From assembly GCA_025618425.1 (NCBI GenBank), contig CM046838.1, positions 7,401,655 through 7,465,654 of the forward strand: 64,000 bases of DNA, read 5' to 3'. The DNA comes from Heliocidaris tuberculata. Its lineage: Eukaryota > Echinodermata > Echinoidea > Camarodonta > Echinometridae. Under the pieces are notes generated by a model. That model was given only the letters and a program-made list of their open reading frames with translations. It was not told the origin of the DNA and ran no database searches. Shown here piece by piece: positions 59,841-62,125 of this stretch; positions within the stretch are counted from its first letter, which is position 1; the number at the start of each line of letters is the position of its first letter. Both the position numbers and the translations under genes were made by a program.

Positions 59841-62065
59841 GCTACTACTACCACCACCACCACTACTACTACTACTAATAATAATAATAACAGACATAAC
59901 AATAACAATGATGATAATAATAATCATTATAATAATAAACAACATAATTAATATTATTACAATTATATTGATTAGTACTTAACCATTGTAAGAAATTGAA
60001 ATGTTTATTCCGATGTAAATGTCAGCCATCATTTTGTGTTTTTATACAGTCCTGATGAAGATCATTGATCGAAAGCTTGACAAATAAAGGAGGACAATAA
60101 AAGCTACGACCGTCTCATAGTGACATTTCTTTCATTATACCTTCCACTAAAACAACTATGAGTGACCACCAGCGTTGTGTTCGAGGAACATTTCTTACAA
60201 TATATATATATATATATATATAATATAATTATATCAGAATTATTTTAATTATATATATATATATTGGGGGGATTTCAGTGTTTGCTCAGACTGAGCGCCA
60301 TAATCCCAAGATACACTACTGGAGCACTAGTTGCTATTGATTGAATGAGACCTCACATTCAATATCTAGGCAAGAGGCCATAAATTGTTAATTGAGCCTT
60401 ACAGGAAAATCAACTGGAGAAAAAGGACATTGTGGGATAGAGAGCAGTGACATATCTCCTGTTAAAATAATTCTGAAATACCGTGTCTTGTATGACTTAT
60501 GAACCAAAAATACAACTCTAAATCCAGCTTTGATAAAGATAAAGGCAAGAGCATTATATGAAAAAAAAATGAAGTCGCTCTTTATTTGTTAGCTCACTTC
60601 GCTAACAGCTATTTATGTCTGAGAAGATAACAATACATTTACAAACAATAGGTCATTAAAAGGGGTTATGAAAAGTTATCTGTATTTTTTTCCACCAGGT
60701 CTTTGTAGGCATGGTAGGAGCCCCTTTTCCAAAAAGGTACCTTTTTGTAATGACACCCTCCCCCCCCCCCCCCCGACTTCCTGAAAAATGTTCAGCCACC
60801 TCTGCTATCATTTGATGCTTGAAGGCAGTGTCTACTTTCTTATTACTCCGTATTCAGTGGCGAAAATATGCAGTATTTTTTTTCATCAGGGGACGGGATA
60901 TAAAAATATGCCGTCCCCCCCCCCCCCCCACCCTGATGAATATAATTGCGTAACACATCTCCGCCACGGTCCATATTTATATGTTCCATTTCCCATCGTT
61001 TATTAATGCCTTGGCCTTAGCCTTGGCCTTGAGGGTCAAAGCCTTGGCCTTAGCCTTTCTAGTCAATGCCTTGGCCTTGAGGGTTTGGGCCTTGACTACA
61101 ACGCTGAAAGGTGCACAAATGATACCAGTCGATTGTTTTCATTACCCTTAATGCATGTAATGTGTACGTTACGTTTTTAAAACGTCCAGGGCCGCATCAT
61201 AATTTTGTGGGAAAATAATTTGGATAATATGTTTGAAGTATGGGTAACATGGAAATATAACATGTTTCTACACATCTCTACTTAACACAATTACTGATGT
61301 TTATAATGCTTGTATAGAATGTACAAGAAAGAGTAATATTTATTTTTCATCAGGTTTTAAAATACTGCCATATACGTTATAACCATGCCTATTTTTGCAT
61401 AATGGTTCTATTAACGAAAAGCGTTGCTAAAAAAACAAACAAAAACAGCCATACAAATTGAATTTATTATTTATTTTTTTTCCAAACAGAAGGAAGAAAG
61501 GGAAGTTAAGTCGACTCCCAGCCTCCATCCTCAGACCACGAAGAACGCCACCCATCAGAGGCAACAACAGAAATCAGTGAGTCCACCCTCTATAGTTTAC
61601 ACTTCCTTGGTAGTAATGAAACAATACAATTCTTCGCTTTTTTCGCGAAAGACGTATTTCTGAGCTCTGATTGGTCTTGCATGGGGAAGTATTACAAGAA
61701 GCGCTTTGTATACTGCAAGGAGAGGTTACCATTTCAGATATTTTCAACATTGATAAGTGAGACTGATCGTTTCTTTCAGAATGCATTAGATGAATACCAC
61801 AACAGTTATGTGACTGATGAGCTCCAAACAAAGGCTAATTTCAAGAACATTGTTTTAAGAAGTTAAATCACAGCTCCAACCCCCTAAAGTGCTTCTTCTG
61901 GGATGTCATTTGTATTTGTAAATAGTTTTGTTTTGTTTTTTTTAAATCTCAGCTCTGTATTTTTTCAGTAGGATTAATGATAACATTAAAGAATGTATCT
62001 CCCCCCCCCCCTTCCCCCATTCAGGTTCAATGACAATGTGCCAATGAGACAAGTACGCAGCCTGG
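24429..62065 (+). CDS. Receptor tyrosine phosphatase-like gene (R2B/PTPRK-M-T-U-like), partial, 15 exons
   Basis: Fifteen exons joined by phase-compatible splice sites give 2,487 nt (about 829 codons) with no stop. Order: six FN3 domains (exons 1; 2; 3; 4+5; 6+7; 8+9), a membrane-proximal domain (10-12), a transmembrane helix (13) and a basic juxtamembrane region (14-15). About eleven N-glycosylation sequons lie in the ectodomain. The membrane-proximal part has a VARRRRY furin-type site and [18 protein letters not shown], a block characteristic of R2B receptor phosphatases, which are cleaved by furin in this domain and signal at cell contacts. The signal peptide, any MAM or Ig modules and the phosphatase domains are outside the window. 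An R2A-like or other FN3 receptor remains possible; the FN3-TM architecture is seen, the enzyme class is inferred. Confidence 0.8.
24974..25149 (-). repeat. tRNA-related repeat copy, minus strand
   Basis: Reverse complement of the family seen at 49000-49240. It holds the tRNA-like T-arm GGTTCGATTCCCGGCGGAGA, the poly-T, the TTTGCAAAAATT segment and the GGACAGCTCTGGGGAACTAT segment. The 5' half of the tRNA-like part has decayed into an AT-rich stretch. Confidence 0.65.
25421..25711 (+). CDS. Exon 2: FN3 domain 2
   Basis: Bounded by TTTTTCACAG and GTTCGT. The 97-residue domain starts [10 protein letters not shown] and has [20 protein letters not shown], then [14 protein letters not shown] as the F strand, the usual FN3 sequence pattern. 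Two sequons (NET, NIS) are present. Phase 1 at both ends, as in exons that can be duplicated or skipped as whole domains. Confidence 0.85.
26089..26520. mobile_element. hAT-like MITE with near-perfect 8-bp target duplication
   Basis: Ends CAGTGGCGT and its imperfect complement ACGCTAGTG are flanked by CTTAAAGT and CTTAAATT (7 of 8). The interior includes GGATCACCATTGGCTAGGAT on the minus strand and long G and C runs. A longer relative lies inverted at 45932-46503. It sits 47 bp upstream of exon 3. Confidence 0.7.
26568..26894 (+). CDS. Exon 3: FN3 domain 3
   Basis: Acceptor TTAACAG, donor GTTAGT. The 109-residue product starts [12 protein letters not shown] and has [22 protein letters not shown] and [22 protein letters not shown], the L-x-P-x-x-x-Y and G-x-G features of FN3. 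Sequons NAS and NTT are present. Phase 1 at both ends. Confidence 0.88.
27118..28204. mobile_element. ~1.1-kb inverted-repeat element, host of a nested TTAA MITE
   Basis: The left end GTTACGTTTACACG and the right end complement GCTACGTTCATACG are inverted repeats; the subterminal regions hold several GAAACTTTAAGTTTC-type palindromes and AACCACGAG units. TGACGA flanks both sides (27111 and 28207), a possible target duplication. There is no transposase. It is split by the element at 27290-27860. Confidence 0.5.
27290..27860. mobile_element. 571-bp MITE with TTAA target duplication
   Basis: The ends AGGGAAATCCAACCTTAATA and GGTTGGATTGCCCT are inverted, and TTAA flanks both (27286-27289 and 27861-27864). 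TTAA targets are typical of Kolobok and piggyBac groups. Longer interior arms (GAAAGTTTGA...AAAGTTATGAATTTTTGAAA against its complement near 27740) extend the symmetry. Non-coding. Confidence 0.75.
28346..28483 (+). CDS. Exon 4: FN3 domain 4, N-terminal half
   Basis: Acceptor TTCTTCAAG, donor GTATTG. It encodes [20 protein letters not shown], then [20 protein letters not shown], the A to C strands of an FN3 domain. The other half is exon 5, 13.7 kb away. Phase 1 to phase 1. Confidence 0.85.
29676..31214 (-). pseudogene. LINE-B ORF2: reverse transcriptase with intact YADD motif
   Basis: The segment 31214-30987 reads [14 protein letters not shown] and IAKIVPLH, then a single TAA (about 30988) interrupts before [14 protein letters not shown]. 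The rest (411 codons from 30911) includes [45 protein letters not shown] and the catalytic [10 protein letters not shown], and ends with the C-terminal [12 protein letters not shown]...YADIIW region of this LINE group. All core reverse transcriptase blocks are present, so one nonsense change separates it from an open domain. The product would reverse-transcribe its own RNA at a nicked target. Confidence 0.9.
31184..31986 (-). pseudogene. LINE-B ORF2: endonuclease C-terminus and linker, frameshifted
   Basis: After a frameshift near 32005 the endonuclease continues ([12 protein letters not shown], then [29 protein letters not shown] with the terminal SDH). The linker follows as 31872-31564 and 31474-31184 with further frame breaks near 31560 and 31480. 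It connects the PHD and endonuclease piece to the reverse transcriptase. Confidence 0.75.
31986..32735 (-). pseudogene. LINE-B ORF2 N-terminus: PHD finger fused to APE endonuclease
   Basis: The 249-codon frame begins with a zinc finger: [20 protein letters not shown] and WECPRC give the C4-H-C3 spacing of a PHD finger (residues 7-58). It continues with [40 protein letters not shown] and NWYRPPNS of the APE endonuclease, and breaks at VMGDI near 32005 by frameshift. PHD fingers are known in some CR1-group LINEs and may direct integration to modified chromatin; that role is an inference. Confidence 0.85.
32760..33440. other. No gene seen (between LINE-B ORF1 and ORF2)
   Basis: AT-rich sequence without reading frames of note. 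It interrupts the usual short spacer between the two LINE ORFs, so it may be an old insertion into LINE-B. Confidence 0.3.
33454..33700 (-). pseudogene. LINE-B ORF1 remnant
   Basis: On the minus strand [20 protein letters not shown] leads into [22 protein letters not shown] and [11 protein letters not shown]. This is the C-terminal nucleic-acid-binding layout seen in many LINE ORF1 proteins, and the same fold pattern recurs in LINE-C at 35830-36282. The N-terminus is lost. Confidence 0.6.
33710..35200. other. No gene seen
   Basis: Mixed sequence with a G-run MITE-like edge near 33830 and 34330. CGGTTATCAGGTAA-type units occur twice near 34757 and 34790. No supported coding region. Confidence 0.3.
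35205..35612. repeat. Long palindrome (arms ~83 bp) plus a direct partial copy
   Basis: 35441-35525 and 35530-35612 are inverted copies meeting at a GGGGCTCTCGCCCC turn, with arms including GTGCGGTCTATGGGGTCGGT. A diverged direct copy of the left arm lies at 35205-35285. Transcribed RNA would fold into a nearly perfect hairpin of about 170 nt. Confidence 0.8.
35730..35818. repeat. (CA)n then (TA)n microsatellite
   Basis: CACACACA blocks run into about 25 TA units, immediately followed by LINE-C ORF1. Reading frames through it are by-products. Confidence 0.9.
35819..36282 (+). pseudogene. LINE-C ORF1 C-terminal fragment
   Basis: The frame from the TA repeat to 36009 gives [11 protein letters not shown] and [10 protein letters not shown]; after a frame break, 36049-36282 gives [20 protein letters not shown] and [15 protein letters not shown]. 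This is the R-x-G and Y-I-N-E-x-L-T pattern of LINE ORF1 RNA-binding domains. The 5' end is cut off at the microsatellite. Confidence 0.65.
36321..39320 (+). pseudogene. LINE-C ORF2: decayed endonuclease and reverse transcriptase
   Basis: The endonuclease part (36321-37150) shows [25 protein letters not shown]-like and SDHFPVC segments with frameshifts. The reverse transcriptase part (37591-38924) shows [64 protein letters not shown] and [10 protein letters not shown], with stops near 38150, 38308 and 38530. Coding likeness continues to [20 protein letters not shown] near 39300. It has the same order as LINE-B but opposite orientation and no PHD finger is seen. Confidence 0.85.
39340..39980. 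other. LINE-C 3' region or spacer, no gene seen
   Basis: A C-run at 39343, an AT microsatellite near 39692 and two related AGCAGGYTGACTTTA segments (39711 and 39829) are visible. Nothing else is supported. Confidence 0.35.
39983..41490 (-). pseudogene. LINE-D: decayed LINE fragment with nested SINE
   Basis: On the minus strand, pieces appear in the expected order: endonuclease IGVIYRPPR (41258-41290) and MGDIILDF (about 40950), then reverse transcriptase FTDLTKAF (about 40600) and [20 protein letters not shown] (about 40445-40385), then a C-terminal fragment (40210-39983). Stops and indels are frequent. The SINE at 40966-41175 separates the two endonuclease pieces. Confidence 0.65.
40966..41175 (+). 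mobile_element. tRNA-derived SINE
   Basis: A 75-nt tRNA-like head carries a box A (TGGCTCAGTGGTAGAGC) and a box B (GGTTCGAAACC), with GGTCT/AGACC as the anticodon stem around an enlarged loop. The body follows, with AAGTCCCTCGGAGAG and GACTTAAAGCCGTCGGTCCC, and an AATAAA-like end. Box spacing supports polymerase III transcription of the source element. It is inserted in LINE-D, so it is younger than that copy. Confidence 0.8.
41740..41990 (+). repeat. Three ~50-bp tandem units, LINE 3' UTR-like
   Basis: GTTCATGATATTATTTA-GATG...GTTGAAAATG recurs at about 41809, 41862 and 41912, followed by an A-rich AAAATAAATGAAATGAAAAATG tail. This resembles a LINE 3' end, but no coding part is attached. 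Confidence 0.5.
42158..42319 (+). CDS. Exon 5: FN3 domain 4, C-terminal half
   Basis: Acceptor CTGTTGCAG, donor GTGAGT. It encodes [20 protein letters not shown] followed by [18 protein letters not shown], the E to G strands with the FN3 L-x-P-x-x-x-Y-x-I-x-x-x-A pattern and two sequons. Phase 1 to phase 1 and in frame with exon 4. Confidence 0.88.
42444..42640. repeat. MITE-like palindrome with ~52-bp arms
   Basis: CTTAAAACACGATAAAAACC at 42444 is mirrored at 42621-42640, and the arms continue through CGAAAAATAAACTC. The loop has AATGTGCGAACATTACA-A, a segment that recurs in altered form at 46838-46935, so this is a dispersed family. Confidence 0.7.
42650..44290. other. No gene seen
   Basis: AT-rich intron DNA. 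I see no exon with matching phase, RNA motif or terminal repeats. Confidence 0.35.
44305..44888. mobile_element. ~580-bp MITE with G-run ends
   Basis: The left end is a G run followed by CACTCAGTAAATAGTGTGAG and GTGGGTATGTACCGC; the right end is the mirrored CATACCTACCTCTTTTGGGG, TCGAGTG and a C run. The interior is A/T-rich, with an AAC microsatellite at 44562 and repeated AGTTCCGAAG segments. No target duplication resolved. Confidence 0.5.
45185..45435 (+). CDS. Exon 6: FN3 domain 5, N-terminal part, with GC donor
   Basis: Acceptor TGTGTATTACAG. It encodes [38 protein letters not shown] and [15 protein letters not shown] end it at CAG followed by GCAAGT, the preferred GC-AG donor, because this leaves phase 0 and joins exon 7 to give [15 protein letters not shown], a canonical FN3 F-G pattern. 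A GT donor at 45430 would also keep phase, giving two residues fewer. Reading on without splicing reaches a stop at 45559. Confidence 0.8.
45932..46503. mobile_element. hAT-like MITE, relative of 26089-26520 in inverse orientation
   Basis: The right end ATACGCCACTG mirrors the CAGTGGCGT end of the copy at 26089. CACTGATT (45924) and CACTGATA (46504) flank it, 7 of 8 matching. Shared interior blocks include TTTGCCCC, GACAGATTTTCAACCATGAA and GGATCACCATTGGCTCGGAT. Confidence 0.65.
46510..47800. other. No gene seen; fragments of GC-rich MITEs
   Basis: A hAT-like end CAGGGGCGTAGATAGCGGGG lies at 47046, followed by C and A runs; its partner end was not found. A decayed copy of the 42444 family lies at 46838-46935. 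Confidence 0.4.
47800..48250 (+). repeat. Irregular array of AAGTGCCCCTTTT units
   Basis: About nine variants of ATAAGTGCCCCTTTTC occur at 47820, 47850, 47876, 47900, 47948, 48096, 48112, 48190 and 48212, with uneven spacing. The ending ATAAGATGTGCCCC marks the last. Origin unknown. Confidence 0.55.
48448..48513. repeat. (TA)n microsatellite
   Basis: About 31 TA units, directly followed by the inverted tRNA-related repeat pair. Confidence 0.95.
48517..48890. repeat. Head-to-head pair of tRNA-related repeats forming a ~370-bp palindrome
   Basis: The left arm (48517-48660) AAGGAAATAACATATACAAC... and the right arm (48740-48890), its complement, are nearly identical over about 145 bases. Only the left copy keeps part of the tRNA-like segment (48672-48714, antisense T-arm), so the right copy is truncated there. 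Confidence 0.75.
48950..49245 (+). mobile_element. Best-preserved tRNA-related repeat copy
   Basis: The upstream flank CTGTCGGTCAATTGAATCTG and GGTGTCGCC and the downstream flank TTTTTTCAACCTTTGC, AAAAAGGGAGGACAGCTCTG are both shared with the other family members (including the 496-bp units). The tRNA-like part is therefore internal, not at the 5' end as in a standard SINE. It ends in an AT/AC microsatellite at 49240-49325. Confidence 0.7.
49067..49137 (+). tRNA. tRNA-like gene, anticodon UCU (Arg), within a repeat
   Basis: The 71 nt fold as a full cloverleaf: GTCTCCG/CGGAGAC acceptor (7 perfect pairs), GTCT/AGGC D stem, CTGGC/GCCAA anticodon stem (one mismatch), loop GTTCTAA with anticodon TCT, and CCGGG/CCCGG T stem with TTCGATT loop. 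Box A and box B match the consensus. A TTTTTT terminator follows after two bases. It could be an active tRNA gene, but the conserved flanks shared with other copies make a tRNA-derived repeat more likely. Confidence 0.6.
49513..49588 (+). CDS. Exon 7: FN3 domain 5, C-terminal part
   Basis: Acceptor CATGATATAG, donor GTAAGA. The 76 nt encode [20 protein letters not shown] followed by ITSEG, the F-G region of an FN3 domain. It starts in phase 0 and ends in phase 1, fitting exon 6 and exon 8. It was too short to stand out by length and was found by phase and pattern. Confidence 0.78.
50158..50264 (+). CDS. Exon 8: FN3 domain 6, N-terminal part
   Basis: Acceptor TGCTTTATAG, donor GTAAAA. It encodes [20 protein letters not shown], then [16 protein letters not shown], the A to C strands of an FN3 domain. 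Phase 1 in and phase 0 out. Confidence 0.85.
50745..51250 (-). pseudogene. LINE-E 3' fragment: reverse transcriptase C-terminus
   Basis: The minus strand (51233-51006) reads [20 protein letters not shown] and [16 protein letters not shown], the conserved end of CR1/L2-type ORF2 proteins. A 3' UTR follows and ends in an AAAC repeat (50748-50776 on the + strand as TTTG). It is a typical 5'-truncated LINE insertion. Confidence 0.75.
51453..51672 (+). CDS. Exon 9: FN3 domain 6, C-terminal part
   Basis: A CT repeat forms the polypyrimidine tract before AG at 51451-51452; the donor is GTAAGA. It encodes [14 protein letters not shown] and [20 protein letters not shown] then [13 protein letters not shown], the L-x-P-x-x-x-Y and A-x-T-x-x-G motifs of FN3. 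One sequon (NTS). Phase 0 in, phase 1 out. Confidence 0.9.
51673..52167. other. Intron, nothing notable
   Basis: Short AT-rich intron without repeats that I can define. Confidence 0.5.
52168..52267 (+). CDS. Exon 10: start of the membrane-proximal domain
   Basis: Acceptor GTGCCATAG, donor GTAAGT. It encodes [18 protein letters not shown] and [13 protein letters not shown], the lead strand segment of the last extracellular domain in this receptor type. Phase 1 in, phase 2 out; it joins exon 11 as [11 protein letters not shown]. Confidence 0.82.
52809..53052 (+). CDS. Exon 11: membrane-proximal domain with furin-type site
   Basis: It encodes [20 protein letters not shown], then [40 protein letters not shown] and [15 protein letters not shown]. 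The RRRR run fits a proprotein convertase site, placed as in R2B receptor phosphatases, and the F-T-I-G-D-N-K-T-Y...N-A-P-L block is the strongest family marker in the gene. The donor GTTTGA is weak but the phase (0) fits exon 12. Confidence 0.85.
53053..53728. other. Intron with a short inverted element
   Basis: GGGCCCCGTTTCATAAAAGT at 53244 is mirrored by ACTTTTATGAAACGGGGCCC ending 53374, an inverted pair about 130 bp apart that looks like a small MITE. Confidence 0.6.
53729..53768 (+). CDS. Exon 12: 40-nt microexon
   Basis: Bounded by CACCTTTATACAG and GTAAAC, it encodes [13 protein letters not shown]. Without it exon 11 (phase 0) cannot join exon 13 (which needs phase 1); with it the frame is kept and gives EFRTGATGG before the membrane helix, like the linker in receptor phosphatases. 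Confidence 0.78.
54268..54364 (+). CDS. Exon 13: transmembrane segment
   Basis: Acceptor CCTTTCGTCAG, donor GTACGT. It encodes GATGGRS, then a 25-residue hydrophobic helix ([20 protein letters not shown] to VLYY) followed by Arg. The orientation, with a basic stretch after the helix in exon 14, indicates a type I membrane protein. The next intron is almost entirely a transposon. Confidence 0.88.
54550..56200. other. Interior of the hAT-like element: no gene seen
   Basis: AT-rich. A GAT repeat lies at 54690-54713 and diverged direct repeats of TGATAAATTATATAACATTA-type sequence recur near 54968, 55065 and 55152. No coding region. Confidence 0.4.
56200..57454. mobile_element. Mariner-type MITE with ~240-bp inverted repeats
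   Basis: The ends are CTAGGTGTTACAAAAAACAT and its complement, each flanked by TA within AT-rich sequence, as expected of Tc1/mariner targets. The arms continue with about 80 percent similarity for some 240 bases (56201-56440 and 57230-57453). The interior carries a long degenerate ATC repeat (56680-56975) whose reading frames are low-complexity by-products. No transposase. Confidence 0.75.
56680..56975. repeat. Degenerate (ATC)n microsatellite
   Basis: About 300 bases of ATC, ATT and GTC triplets. The Asp-rich, Ile-rich and Ser-rich frames through it are not genes. Confidence 0.95.
57454..57511. repeat. (TA)n microsatellite between two elements
   Basis: About 29 TA units fill exactly the gap between the mariner-type MITE and the left arm of the Penelope-like element. 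Confidence 0.95.
57555..57603 (-). ncRNA. Hammerhead ribozyme-like core, minus strand copy
   Basis: The minus strand reads CTGATGA, then A, GATC-ATT-GATC as stem II, then GAAA, in the order of the hammerhead catalytic core. GTC before and GAC after could form a short stem I. Stem III and the cleavage site are not clear to me. Penelope-like elements are known to carry hammerhead motifs in their terminal repeats. Confidence 0.5.
57840..58846. other. Penelope-like element 3' region, no gene seen
   Basis: Contains tandem-like ACAATATAGTATGATACAAT repeats (58145-58260), a GA tract at 58350 and a G run at 58495. Reading frames here are repeat by-products. Confidence 0.5.
58847..59770 (-). pseudogene. 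Penelope-like protein C-terminus with GIY-YIG endonuclease
   Basis: The open frame extends upstream of any [43 protein letters not shown] is the end of the Penelope reverse transcriptase region. A linker follows with [14 protein letters not shown], a cysteine motif, then the GIY-YIG nuclease: [32 protein letters not shown] and the catalytic-type Glu in [16 protein letters not shown]. The frame is open for about 308 codons, to a stop at 58847. The reverse transcriptase core is missing, so the copy is dead although its remaining part is intact. Confidence 0.9.
59776..59880. repeat. (TAC)n microsatellite
   Basis: About 30 TAC/CCA triplets at the inner edge of the right arm, mirrored by the GTA repeat at 57779-57830. 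Poly-Leu and poly-Ser frames through it are by-products. Confidence 0.95.
60048..60097 (+). ncRNA. Hammerhead ribozyme-like core, plus strand copy
   Basis: Identical core to the copy at 57555-57603, in the opposite arm and strand (CTGATGA at 60052-60058, GAAA at 60071-60074). Both copies read outward from the element. Confidence 0.5.
60140..61000. other. Interior of the hAT-like element, right side: no gene seen
   Basis: AT microsatellites at 60201 and 60250, C runs at 60761 and 60916. No coding region or RNA found. Confidence 0.4.
61490..61576 (+). CDS. Exon 14: basic juxtamembrane segment
   Basis: Acceptor TTTTTTTTCCAAACAG, donor GTGAGT. With the last bases of exon 13 it encodes [14 protein letters not shown], then [15 protein letters not shown]. 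The basic start acts as the stop-transfer signal; the Pro/Arg-rich remainder is typical of a cytoplasmic juxtamembrane region. Phase 2 to phase 2. Confidence 0.8.
62025..62065 (+). CDS. Exon 15: 41-nt juxtamembrane exon, last in window
   Basis: A C-rich polypyrimidine tract and CATTCAG precede; GTAAGT follows. It encodes [14 protein letters not shown] in phase with exon 14. The following intron begins with a transposon, and the catalytic exons must lie beyond the window. Confidence 0.7.
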
Positions 62066-62125
62066 GTAAGTTTACATTATTCAGTTTATAGTTTAAGTTT
62101 AGAATGAAATGATTATGTAATAGTA

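Larger units (their letters stand above)
57512..60138 (-). mobile_element. 5'-truncated Penelope-like element bounded by ~330-bp inverted repeats
   Basis: The arms 57512-57835 and 59789-60138 are inverted copies, each with the hammerhead-like motif, GATTAGTACTTAACCATTGT on one strand, and a GTA/TAC triplet repeat at the inner edge. Between them on the minus strand lie the end of the reverse transcriptase, the GIY-YIG endonuclease and a 3' region. The coding part is cut exactly where the triplet repeat begins (about 59775). Inverted arms of this sort are known in Penelope-like elements. Confidence 0.8.
54371..61114. mobile_element. 6.7-kb hAT-like element with perfect 8-bp target duplication
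   Basis: AAAGGTGC flanks both ends (54371-54378 and 61107-61114). The element 54379-61106 starts CAGTGTTGTAGT and ends in the complement of CAGCGTTGTAGT, a hAT-type terminus. Subterminal regions are rich in GCCTTGGCCTTG units (54390-54550 and 61005-61095). No hAT transposase is present; much of the length comes from nested insertions (mariner-type MITE and Penelope-like element). The left end is 6 bp after the GT of the exon 13 donor, which is intact. Confidence 0.85.

Noticed and set aside
59668..59982. 104-codon poly-Leu frame and its poly-Ser antisense
   Set aside because: Translation of the TAC triplet repeat at the edge of the Penelope-like element.
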